From Nematostella vectensis (taxonomy: Eukaryota; Cnidaria; Anthozoa; Actiniaria; Edwardsiidae): 64,000 nucleotides of DNA. Shown here in pieces: positions 34,561-42,714 of this stretch. The position numbers and the translations under genes are program-made. The stretch lies in assembly GCF_932526225.1 (NCBI RefSeq), contig NC_064046.1, positions 3,968,001 to 4,032,000 on the forward strand, in the 5' to 3' direction. How positions within the stretch are numbered: position 1 is the first letter of the stretch; each line of letters opens with the position of its first letter. The notes under the pieces are model-generated. The model was not told where the DNA came from, did not search any database, and worked only from the letters and a program-made list of their open reading frames with translations.

Positions 34561-34783
34561 CTACATGGGCAGGATCTTCTGGTCCTCAAGGTAACCCTTT
34601 AAAGCGACAGCACCTGCGACGGCGGCAGTCATTTTTGCGTAGTTCATGGCGTTCGCGAAGGGGTCTTTGGTGAAGTCCTCGCGCAAGACCTTGCGCCCAA
34701 CCCAGCCGATACCGGCGACGAGGCCGGTTATGACTGCGGTCGGTGATGGTCTTCGTAATCTTGCTCTGCTGCGTCGTCGACAT
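34561..34783 (-). pseudogene. Small membrane protein, frameshifted
   Basis: ATG at 34783 (MSTTQQSKITKTIT), TAG at 34561-34563. The first 15 codons and the rest are in different frames, with the change at about 34735. The downstream frame reads GLVAGIGWVGRKVL and ends in YLEDQKILPM. About 70 residues with one hydrophobic segment. Function unknown; it is one of a row of small minus-strand genes ahead of the packaging genes. Confidence 0.6.
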
Positions 34784-34836
34784 TGCGATGCACGGACGTG
34801 CGGATATGGTAGGGGCCCTCGTGTCTAAATGTCTGC

Positions 34837-35511
34837 TTACTCTATGGCTAACAGTCGAGATTTGCACTGTCCGGGAGCGCGAAGCGCTGTCGCCGGAATG
34901 GCAAGCGGTCGATCCTTGGTCTGCTGTGCGGCCGCCAGCGGCGGCCTTGCGGGCGGAGTCACGCCGTCGGCCGCTACATGCGGATCGGTAGCTCGCTGGT
35001 TAACAGCTGGTGTACGAGTGAACGCGGCAGCTAGCTCCCGCCTGCGTGTGTAGAGGCCGATCAATGACACTAGAAGACCGGCGACCCCGATTACCGAGCT
35101 AGCCGACCAAGCAGAGTTGCTTTCCGGGACTGGTGTGTGTGCCGAAGGCGTGCCAACGCTTGCCGTTCCGGCGGCGGCATCTTCGGCGCGCGCGCGCAAG
35201 CCCTCGAGTCCCTGCGACTCGCCAGCGACCGGCGACCCAACGTGTTGCACGACACGAAGTGCCTCTTTCTTCGCTCTGTTAATTCAATTCCACTTTGCCA
35301 AGCGCCTTCCGGCTTCGACTCGTCCAGGGTGTTTAGGTCGGGTCGCGGGTGGTTTGGGCCTCGTGATCCTCTCCGCCAACGCCGAAGGCGTACATGCAGG
35401 TTCATGAGCAGCTTGTTCCGCAGCTTGTTTGTCAGGTTCCGCTGACCCGTTTGCCGTTCCGGCAGGCTGGGCACTAGTACTTTCTTGAGGTTCCTCTATT
35501 TGTGTTGACAC
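34837..35511 (-). pseudogene. Single-pass membrane protein with one in-frame TGA
   Basis: One frame of 225 codons from ATG 35511 (MSTQIEEPQES) to 34837, interrupted only by TGA at 35284-35286. The N-terminal part is acidic and polar with RVEAGRRLAKWN just before the stop. After it come AKKEALRVV, a linker, and a membrane span SSVIGVAGLLVSLIGLYTRR. This is the layout of a type I/II single-span protein with a basic anchor. Function unknown; possibly a virion or membrane-associated component. Confidence 0.6.
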
Positions 35512-35551
35512 GCGGTGTCAACTACTTGGTTGCTGAAGAAGTGGCAAGCTT

Positions 35552-36156
35552 TCAAATAAACGTCTGCTCTGGGATGGCAGACTTGCCACTGTGCGTTTGC
35601 GGGCAAACCACTGGTGAGTCCGCGAATGCTACCTCGTGTTGACACCGCGCGTCAGTGCTTGCCGTTCCGGCGGTGTTCACATGACGTGCTACGTGTAACG
35701 CCCCGACGGCTAAAGCCATCAAACGACCGCAGCGTAGAAACAGGCTTCCGCACAATGTGCGGAGCTCGTTGTTGATGATGTAGTCGGACACTAGGTTATT
35801 GTGAAGGTCGACCACACTGTCTATCGGCAGCGCCATGCCTAATAGCTTGGTCGTAAGCTTCAGAAAGCAGTCTGCCAGGGCGTCTGTAGTCCGGCTGGCT
35901 AGAGCGGTCTCGTATCGCTTCTCGTACTTCCTCACCTCCTCGGCGCTCATGCGTTTGACGTCGTCGTGAGTCAGGGCCTTGCCTACCATTTCTCTCGACT
36001 TCCCCGAGGCTACGAGAATCGCGAGTTTCTCCCTCGCGTCTGCTACCTCAGTTTGCTCACCTCCGGTTGCTGTTCCGGCAGGATGCGTCGAGCAGTCAAA
36101 CGACTGCTCGACGCGGCGGCGCCCCCCTCAAGAAGACTCTCAAAGTATTCGCTCAT
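35552..36156 (-). pseudogene. Conserved helical protein of the element, frameshifted near its N-terminus
   Basis: ATG at 36156 (MSEYFESLLEGG), ending at TGA 35552-35554. The first 15-20 codons are in another frame than the remainder; the change lies near 36100. The main frame reads REMVGKALTHDDVKRMSAEE, KYEKRYETALASRTTDAL and CGRLMALAVGALHVARHVN. Mostly helical and charged, with a moderately hydrophobic C-terminal third. Function unknown. A run of similar proteins precedes the ATPase in this lineage, so a structural or assembly role is a guess. Confidence 0.55.
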
Positions 36157-36254
36157 CATTCACCCCCCTGCCGTGGCTAAGGTGCAACACGTGTGATTAT
36201 ATATGTATATATACGTTATGCCCTAGGGCGTACGTGGGCGGTGGTTTACTGCGC

Positions 36255-36925
36255 TTACCGTTCAACTAGGGCGATGGTATAAGGGTGACGCAAGCAAAAC
36301 TCTAACTTCGAGAAGTTTTTCGTCTTGAGTGCTTTCATGTACTCTTTCATCTTCTCTTCTGAGAGCTCCGCGCCGTAGTCATGCAGGATAGCTTTCATGT
36401 CCGCCTTGCTCGGGGTATAGAAGACCACCAAGGCCGCGATGTCCTCACGGAACGGCTTCGTGATGCTGATGAGCTGCTGCGTGATCACCCACACGCTAAT
36501 ACCCACGTGGGGCGCGCTGAACGCCAAGTTGACGAGCTGGTCAGAGCGCCTCTTTACGTCTTTCGGGGCCGCACGGTCGTCGAGTATGATTAGCGTATTA
36601 GTACCTTCGAAGAGAGCGGAGACAAGCCTCAGCAGTATGTCGATCTGACCCGCCTCAGGTGCGATGACAAAAAGACGATTGTCGCCCTCGCCGAAGCCGT
36701 CTCATGTCTTGTTGTAGACAAAGGTAGGGCACATGAGTACGATGTAGTCAAACTTGCCCCGGAAAGGGCCGCGCAGCCGGTCTACTATGAATTGGGTCTT
36801 CCCGCATGACGTCGGGCCCACGATGAGAGCGTTAAATGGGATGTTTTTCGGGTCCATACCGCGCTGCCGCAGCGCTTCGCGCAGAAACACGTTTCGGTGT
36901 CTGTGCTCAGTATTGTATGGACTCT
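36255..36925 (-). pseudogene. Genome-packaging ATPase (A32/FtsK-HerA type), one in-frame TGA
   Basis: Minus-strand P-loop ATPase. Walker A GPTSCGKT is at about 36796-36819, Walker B TLIILDD at about 36580, and PHVGISVWVITQQ matches the sensor region after strand 4. Packaging ATPases of this family pump DNA into capsids of Polintons, adintoviruses and other viruses with double-jelly-roll capsids. The frame is open from about 36925 to TAA 36255-36257 except for TGA at 36699-36701, after FVYNKT. No ATG is found at the expected start next to the capsid gene's end; the first in-frame ATG is in RQRGMDPKN, about 14 codons before the P-loop. The gene overlaps or abuts the capsid gene stop (36907-36909), consistent with compact viral organisation. 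Total about 215 residues, normal for the family. Confidence 0.85.
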
Positions 36926-38188
36926 AGCTGTCCGTTCATAAGGTTCATTTGGGCGTCGGCCACCACAATCACGGGACAGTTTACGGTACCCGTGCCGCTT
37001 GCCGTGCGTTTTATCTCGAGGTGCACAACGTCGCGGGTGTTGACCAATCGGAGACCACCCCCATGGATAGCACTGCCGTCCGTCGTTTGAAGGTCGATCC
37101 ACAGAGCAAACTTATTATCGCCATAGAACGACTCGGGGCCGATTGCCGGGGCGGCAGGCGCTCCGCTGTGCCCCCCCCCCCCCCCCCCCCCCGGGGAGGG
37201 GGTGGACGAACCGCCTTTTCGCCTCCCTCCAGAAATCCGTGGGGCGCAGCCCCTGGCTGAAGACCTTGTTTGGCATGCCGTCGATTGTAACGCGAACGCT
37301 CTTGATGTCGGGGTACACGAACTTCTCAGAGTCGCGAGCCCCTGCCGTGTATGGCTCCACAAAGAGGAGCAACAGACCACTCATAGACCTTCGCTGCAGG
37401 TTGACATTCTCGATGATTATGCTGTCCGCCCCTTTGCTAATCACAAAGGTCTTGTGGAGGTTCACCTGCTCGTAGAAGAAGGTTGTGCCGTTTTGGTAGG
37501 CGGCGGCTGCAGACCGGGCGAGGTTGTCGTCCCTTAGGCTTTCGTATTCCAGCTCTAGATTTTTGATGCCATAGGATAATTTGGTAGCGTCGCTTCCGAC
37601 TGCTACCTGGTCAACCGTTGCGAGCGTGATCTCGAAGAGCAGCGCCTCGGAGAGCGCCCTTGGGTACAGTACGCCGTGGTCCGTCAGCAGAGAATGGTCT
37701 AGCGGGACGGTGTACTTCGCCCCGTGGGCGTCGTTTAGAGCGTTCTCCTTGGCGTTGCTAGTCGCTTTATCGCCAGCCTTTGAGCGAAGCTTGCGCGTGT
37801 TTTCTGACTGTATGCCCTGCTCCAGGCGGTCCTCTCTCTCGACCTTGGACAGGTAAAGCTCCTCATACGTCTTGAAGACGTCGTAGCGGTTGGTGTCCTG
37901 AAGCGTTTCTCCTGCAAACGTGATTTTCAGGCGGCTCACGAGATTTCGGCCGACGTTGTTCACGACGGTGTTATTTGCGTGGCCTGAGATGGAGAGATCG
38001 AGACCGACCCTCAAGGAGCCAGGCACGAGCGTGACGCCTTCCGATAGCTTTGGGACCGCCACATATAGCGTCTCGCCTGGGGAGGCCGTCGACGGGTTGA
38101 GAGTGACCCGGTGAACAGTTCTCTCGGCTTTTAACCCCAGAGGAGTTGTGGGTGTTCGTTGGGGGTCAAGTTTATCGCTGACTGACAT
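36907..38188 (-). pseudogene. Major capsid protein (double jelly-roll, Polinton type), frame broken at C22 tract
   Basis: ATG at 38188 (MSVSDKLDPQRTPTTPLG), TGA at 36907-36909. About 427 residues in two frames that meet at a run of 22 C (37171-37192) encoding a glycine stretch. The N-terminal part carries NVGRNLVSRLKITFAGETL and QDTNRYDVFKTYEELYL, typical of Polinton/adintovirus capsid proteins. The later part carries VTIDGMPNKVFSQGL; the C-terminal frame has FYGDNKFALWIDLQTT. The protein would form the pseudo-hexameric capsomers. The homopolymer may vary between individuals or be a sequencing error, so this break is less secure than the TGA codons elsewhere. Confidence 0.85.
37171..37192. 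repeat. C22 homopolymer within the capsid gene
   Basis: Twenty-two consecutive C residues (G on the coding strand, giving polyglycine). The two halves of the capsid reading frame are out of register across it. Confidence 0.95.
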
Positions 38189-38302
38189 TACGTATATTAT
38201 ATATCGTATGCGTATGTATACATAAAGTACAAAGCCGCGGGGCTATGGTGCGGACTGTTAGACATGTCTCATATAGCATAGCACGAGTTATGCGCACGCA
38301 TC

Positions 38303-39269
38303 ATGGGTGATGTTGACGTCGACATTGACGATACCTTGCCGGGTGCGTCCGCCGATCGCGGAGCGGGGGACGACGAGACGACGCCCCTTATCCCGTTTGA
38401 CCCCGACGATGGGGAGTCGATCCCAATGACGAGCACGTCGTCGCGTATGCATTCTGCGCATAGCATGGCTACGCGAAGCGCGTCGCAAATGACCGCCGAA
38501 ACCTCGCTCACCACAGAGGGTGCAGCGACATGACTCGGTCTCCAGTCCCTCAGGGAGAAATACCCAGACCTTAACGAGAATCTGATACGGTTCCAGTCAG
38601 ACCGGAGGGGAAAGACGCTAATACAGCTTCGCAACCTCGGCAAAGAGGGTTGGACTAAACCAAAACAGCTGTTCAATGAGGACGGGGGCGTTCGACAGGA
38701 CGTTGCAAAGCTTAAAGGCTTCAAGCTAGCGATGGGGTCCGTGGCAGAGATAGAGGCGGTCATCCAGGAGAACACAGAACGAGTCCAAGATACAAGGGGT
38801 GGTAGCCACAGACAGGGAGACCATCGACGACCGTAACACGTCAGAGAGTAGCCGCCAAGAGGCCCGTGAGCGCAACGAGGAGAGGCTATCAGAGATTGAC
38901 GAACTAGAACGCGAAAACCGAGAGCTCGAGAACCAAAAGCCACTAAGAGAGCGCATCAAAGCCATCTTCAAAAAGTACGGCTTTACCGTCACCGCTATCG
39001 TCTTGGCCGTAGCGACGACGATCGCGGCCATTGTGACGTCGCTCGGCAAGTCGCTCTCCTCCGTGGCCAGAGGGGTCGGTAACGGTCTTAAGGCTATCGG
39101 GAAAAAGCTAGGCGAGCTTCTCCCTGGGCTAGTAGGCAGCATCGCAGACTTCGTGTTTAATGCTGCAGGAGAAGCGGTGAAATTCCTTTGCGAAAATGCG
39201 TGGCTGCTCATTCTAGCCGTAGCCGCGTTCTTGGTTCGTCGAATGCAAAGCAATCATCGGAACAAGTAA
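38303..39269 (+). pseudogene. Coiled-coil protein with C-terminal membrane region, TGA and frameshift
   Basis: ATG 38303 opens an acidic N-terminus (MGDVDVDIDDTLPGASA). TGA at 38531-38533 interrupts, and the same frame continues with LREKYPDLNENLIRFQ. Near 38799 coding moves to another frame with a charged coiled coil (EARERNEERLSEIDELERE). Then comes PLRERIKAIFKKYGFTV, a hydrophobic span, GNGLKAIGKKLGELLPGL, and a second hydrophobic stretch (WLLILAVAAFLV) before a basic tail and TAA at 39267-39269. Two or three membrane-associated segments after a coiled coil suggest a virion protein acting on membranes. That is inference; the family is uncharacterised as far as I know. Confidence 0.65.
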
Positions 39270-39366
39270 TACGCCGCGGCCACCGCGAGTGCCGACAACC
39301 CCGCCTTGAGGGCGGTGTGGTCACTTTTTTTGCCCGGTCCAGGTGCGCTTGCCGCTCCGGCGGCAG

Positions 39367-40272
39367 TCATGCTATGCGCAGCATGCATACGTGGAGAGGG
39401 GGCGGAGCCGCGCCCTCTGCGTGCACCTCCGCAGGGGCGGAAGCCTTGCTTCGCCCCCGGGACGGCACCCGGTCGATCCCGGGGTCAGTCAAGTGTTGCA
39501 CCCTAGGATGCCCACCGGCCATGTTATGAACACCGACTGCCTTTGTCTCGGTGTTGATCTCGTTTGCGCCGAGCGTCATGGAGTCTGTGGCTTTCTGCAG
39601 CTTATTGTTGTAGCCCACGACGCTTTGCGTGTTTATCACCAGATCGCTCGGTATCAGCCACACTCCTGGTGCGACCGCGGCCTTCTTGTAGGGGTTACCT
39701 TTTTGCGTGAACGGGCTGACGCCAGGCAGGGGGGCGCCGAGCTCGTAGAGTATCCTCCGGGTGGTAAAGTAGACGTGAAACCTTAGAAATCCCCTGATGA
39801 CAGAGGGGAGCGTGGCGAAAGCGGGGTCGACTAGGGACACCCCACATCCGGCGGTTGCGCACCAGACCGCAAAGTTGAGTTGCTGTGGCCAGTACCCATA
39901 GGAAGGCTCCGATAGCCACCGGCGAGACTCCTTGGCGGACTTGTGCGTGACTACTGTCTCTTTAAATATGTCTCGGACCCTAGTCGTGAATGATTTGTCC
40001 TCAGCCACGTGTATCTCTAGCTGCGTGAGTAGTGGGGTGATGTCTGAGGTCGTGCTCTCCACGGGGGTCGCGGGCACGGCGTAGAGCAGCTTTTGCGCGA
40101 GGGTCAGAGACCTAGGGAAACCGGTTTTTGCGCGTTTGACTTGTTCGGCTATAGCGTGCTTGATATGTTCGGCTATAGAGTCTCCAGCCGCAACTGCCGC
40201 CTTCTTCGTCTCCTCCTCCTCCCTTCGGGGAATCGCCTCCTCGTTCTGCATTCGCCAGCCCTCCCAATCCAT
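39367..40272 (-). CDS. Conserved element protein (301 aa), possible minor structural protein
   Basis: ATG 40272 (MDWEGWRMQNEEA), TGA 39367-39369. The N-terminal 60 residues are charged and helical. The middle is aromatic-rich: SYGYWPQQLNFAVWCATAGC, FLRFHVYFTTRRILYELG, GVWLIPSDLVINTQSVVGYN. The last 40 residues (rich in Pro, Arg and Ala) look unlike the rest, and the ORF ends in an inverted repeat shared with 38444-38470, so the true C-terminus may be lost. Function unknown. Position among capsid genes and beta-rich composition fit a minor capsid or penton-like protein, but nothing proves it. Confidence 0.6.
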   Translation of the reverse strand: MDWEGWRMQNEEAIPRREEEETKKAAVAAGDSIAEHIKHAIAEQVKRAKTGFPRSLTLAQKLLYAVPATPVESTTSDITPLLTQLEIHVAEDKSFTTRVRDIFKETVVTHKSAKESRRWLSEPSYGYWPQQLNFAVWCATAGCGVSLVDPAFATLPSVIRGFLRFHVYFTTRRILYELGAPLPGVSPFTQKGNPYKKAAVAPGVWLIPSDLVINTQSVVGYNNKLQKATDSMTLGANEINTETKAVGVHNMAGGHPRVQHLTDPGIDRVPSRGRSKASAPAEVHAEGAAPPPLHVCMLRIA

Positions 40273-40302
40273 GCTCAGCCCTATTAAACACGAAGGCGGG
40301 CT

Positions 40303-40991
40303 ATGTTCAACACAATGGTGGTCCTACATGCTGTGTTCACCGAAGGCGAACTGACGCTCTTCTTCGAGCAGCCGATTAGGCGCCCACGCTTCGTGGCGCT
40401 CCGGCAGTGCTCGCTGTTTAACAGCTGGTATAATCTCGAGCGGGAGCATCAGATAACGACCATAGCCTCCCTCCCGCCCATCGCTACTCTGCCAGCCGGG
40501 GACCACACGGCCGAGTCCATCGTGGAAACGATCAACCGGGCTGAAAGCAAGATTCTGACCGCGAAGGTAGAACCCCTCACCGGGAAGATCGCGCTCATGT
40601 CCAAAGGCGTTGCGTTCCTGAATGCCGAGCTTTGCGCACTATTTGGCCTAGAGGCTAAACACGATCAGTTGGGGGGGAGGGGCCTCGCACTGCCCGTGGG
40701 GGGCCCCCACTTAAGGTGACTTTGCCGAAAATAGAGGCCCTCTACATCTTCTGCGATATCGTAGACCGCACGCAATGCCTCGCCTTAGACAGGCCTTCAA
40801 ACGTTCTCGCTTGCCTGGAAACCCGCGGGAGGTCGCACGAGAAAGTCCTCTATGGGCCCGACATCCCCGTTTGTGTCGCAGCATCTTCCTCTGAGTTTGT
40901 CTCGAGTATCCGATTATGGATCAGGGATGACCGCGGTAGACGGGTGGACTTTAAGGGCAAGCCTGTTCGCCTCGTATTAGAGCTAACCTAG
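40303..40991 (+). pseudogene. Conserved element protein in two frames
   Basis: ATG 40303. The first frame (to TGA 40717-40719) reads FFEQPIRRPRFVALRQCSLF and NSWYNLEREHQ. The second (about 40700-40991, TAG) reads EALYIFCDIVDRTQCLALDR and FVSSIRLWIRDDRGRRVDF. The frames meet in G/C homopolymers around 40675-40700. The two halves together resemble one conserved protein of Polinton-like elements, with an N-terminal asparagine/serine/tryptophan block and a C-terminal beta-rich domain. Function unknown, presumably virion-associated. The homopolymer break could be a sequencing artefact. Confidence 0.65.
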
Positions 40992-41007
40992 GTCCGACAT
41001 AACAAGC

Positions 41008-41697
41008 ATGGCAAACAGCGACGTTAGCAGCGGTGCCATATACCCCTCGCTTCCCAGCGTCTGCCCCCCGACTCGCCCGCAAACGCACATGACGCCCACC
41101 GCTCCGGCAAGCATCGGCGGCGACGTGCAAAGCTTCCGACTCCAGAAAATATGTGACACTCAGGCGGTTCTAGACAACGAGATAACGCATCATCGACAGG
41201 TGCGGAAGAAGTATAAGCGCGCCTTCGCCGTTACCCATGCTGTGTCTGTGGCATCCGGCATCGCTGCAGGGGGGCTTTCCAGCGCAGGGGTGGGGGTCTC
41301 TTTGAGTGGGATAGGGGTTCTGATCGGCGGTCCGCTGGCAGGTGTCGCTGGGCTGGTCGGTGTCGTGGGCGCGGGCGCGGAGGTAGTCTCTAGGGGTCTT
41401 ACGACCAAGGTGGCTAAACACGAAAACACGATGGTTTTAGCGGAGAGTAAGAAAAACTCGATCAGCGAGCTGGTCTCTAAGGCTCTGCAGGACGGGCATA
41501 TCTCAGACGAAGAGTTTCGGCTAATACTTCAGGAACAAGAGAGATACTACGCGCTCAAGGCCGCTATCAGAGCTCGACACGGCCTCGCACCGCGTGAGAA
41601 AAAAAGCAGGAAAGGGCCCTCCCTGGAGACACGCGAAAAGATGAAAAAGAGGCTGCGAGAAATTCGCGAGGAGTTCGGGAGCGAGGAGTTCGAATAG
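41008..41697 (+). CDS. Conserved element protein with hydrophobic glycine-rich core (229 aa)
   Basis: ATG 41008, TAG 41695-41697; intact. A proline-rich N-terminus, then a helical segment (FRLQKICDTQAVLDNEITHH), then a long Gly/Ala/Val hydrophobic region (ASGIAAGGLSSAGVGVSLSG; LIGGPLAGVAGLVGVVGAG), then a charged C-terminal helix with DGHISDEEFRLILQEQE and a very basic tail. The hydrophobic core could insert in or lyse membranes. Recurrent in cnidarian-type Polinton-like elements as an uncharacterised protein. Its stop codon almost touches the right terminal repeat. Confidence 0.7.
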   Translation: MANSDVSSGAIYPSLPSVCPPTRPQTHMTPTAPASIGGDVQSFRLQKICDTQAVLDNEITHHRQVRKKYKRAFAVTHAVSVASGIAAGGLSSAGVGVSLSGIGVLIGGPLAGVAGLVGVVGAGAEVVSRGLTTKVAKHENTMVLAESKKNSISELVSKALQDGHISDEEFRLILQEQERYYALKAAIRARHGLAPREKKSRKGPSLETREKMKKRLREIREEFGSEEFE

Positions 41698-41698
41698 A

Positions 41699-41963
41699 AC
41701 TCAGGTTTAAACGCCACGCCAGCGGCTTTGAATTTACGGCCGAAAAACGGTTGTTCCGTGCCCCGTAGGTTGGCGGCCCAATCCACGTTCCTCGTTTTCA
41801 CGGCCCTCAGGTCCTAGCACAAGGCGCTGGCGTCCCCGACATAGACTAACCATCGCTATTTATCCATCTACGCGGAGTGTGTTTTGCGTAGACCTACTTC
41901 TGCTAAGTATCCATCTACGCGAAGTGGTCCCGACGTAGATTAATAACCAGCAATTATTAATCT
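41699..41963 (-). repeat. Right terminal inverted repeat (about 265 bp)
   Basis: Reverse complement of 29837-30102. It ends at TTAATCT (41963). Its inner edge starts 2 bp after the TAG stop of the gene 41008-41697. Confidence 0.95.
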
Positions 41964-42518
41964 ACGCGAAACGTGTCACTGAAAGTCCCCAGCCTGGAAT
42001 GGGGCTGGGGGGTCGGAGGCTCTGGGCCCCTCCCAAGCCTAAGACGGGGCTGGGAGGCCCGGAGGGGCGATCCTCACCTCCCACTCGTTTCTCTGAAAGT
42101 CCCCAGTCCCTCCCTTATTTGGTGCAACATTTCATTATCATTTCACAACCACACACCTCTACAAATCGAGACCTCGGGCATTGTTTGGACATATACTTAT
42201 CGCGATTCTCAAAACATCGCGCCCCTGCGCCTTGACAACAGTGCTTTTGGTTAGTTCGTGGACGTCAATCATCCGCTTTTCCATAACGATCGTAGTTTCG
42301 CAGTCAACTTCATTTGTTTGCCGAGGGTAGAAAATGCAGGTTGCAGGTCGATGCAGGTTTTTTGTTTTTGTTTTTTTTTGCTTTCTCTATTTCTTTCAAT
42401 TTCTACCGCTCACGTTATGCGTTAAAATATTAAATACTGAGATTTTCGTTTATTACTAAGCAATGACGTGACTGTGGTAATAATACGAATATCTCGCCAG
42501 CGAGTTGCTGCTTTCAGG
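41964..42518. other. Right flank of the viral element
   Basis: No gene seen. A 115-bp-spaced direct repeat (CTGAAAGTCCCCAG at about 41979 and 42094) flanks a GC-rich block. The flank has no sequence continuity with the half MITE at the left edge of the viral insertion. Confidence 0.45.
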
Positions 42519-42714
42519 TCTATCAGACCAGCGTTCTGATGAAGAGAAAGAATCTATTGTAAATGAGTTTTTCCGACGATATGAAGCTGAAGTTGCTAAT
42601 AATCCCAAGAACCATGGCGCGGATATTGAAGATAATGGAATAAGGTCTTTTACAGGAAGCATCTTTTTTTTTTCTCGCCACGACTTTATTTCTACATTAG
42701 GGAGTGTTCATTAA
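42519..42714 (+). pseudogene. Isolated last exon of a SABATH methyltransferase
   Basis: After a good acceptor (TGCTGCTTTCAG) the sequence reads LSDQRSDEEKESIVNEFFRR and YEAEVANNPKNHGADIE, the usual C-terminal exon of this methyltransferase family. It then continues into transposon sequence to TAA at 42712-42714. It starts in exactly the phase left by the donor at 24185 on the other strand. No other exon of the family is visible on the plus strand nearby. Confidence 0.7.

Larger units (their letters stand above)
29837..41963. mobile_element. Endogenous Polinton-like / adintovirus-like DNA virus, 12.1 kb
   Basis: Bounded by about 265-bp terminal inverted repeats and clearly richer in G+C than its AT-rich surroundings. 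It contains a packaging ATPase, a Polinton-type major capsid protein, a polymerase/helicase gene and about ten other conserved small genes. Order: terminal repeat; zinc finger and polymerase-helicase (plus); five small genes, ATPase and capsid (minus); coiled-coil/membrane gene (plus); one unknown (minus); two unknowns (plus); terminal repeat. The termini start with AG, as reported for Polintons. No integrase or cysteine protease is seen, and no clean target duplication. Multiple stop codons, frameshifts and an internal deletion show it is a decayed integrated copy. Capsid and packaging genes place it with midsize linear DNA viruses of animals rather than with a simple transposon. Confidence 0.9.

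Noticed and set aside
33416-38533. TGA reassigned to an amino acid in the viral element
   Set aside because: TGA also terminates the capsid and other genes, and frameshifts in other genes show ordinary decay.
38269-38943. 224-codon minus-strand ORF
   Set aside because: Shadow of the coiled-coil gene; serine/arginine-rich antisense composition.
38726-39253. 175-codon minus-strand ORF
   Set aside because: Antisense of the coiled-coil/membrane gene, no recognisable domain.
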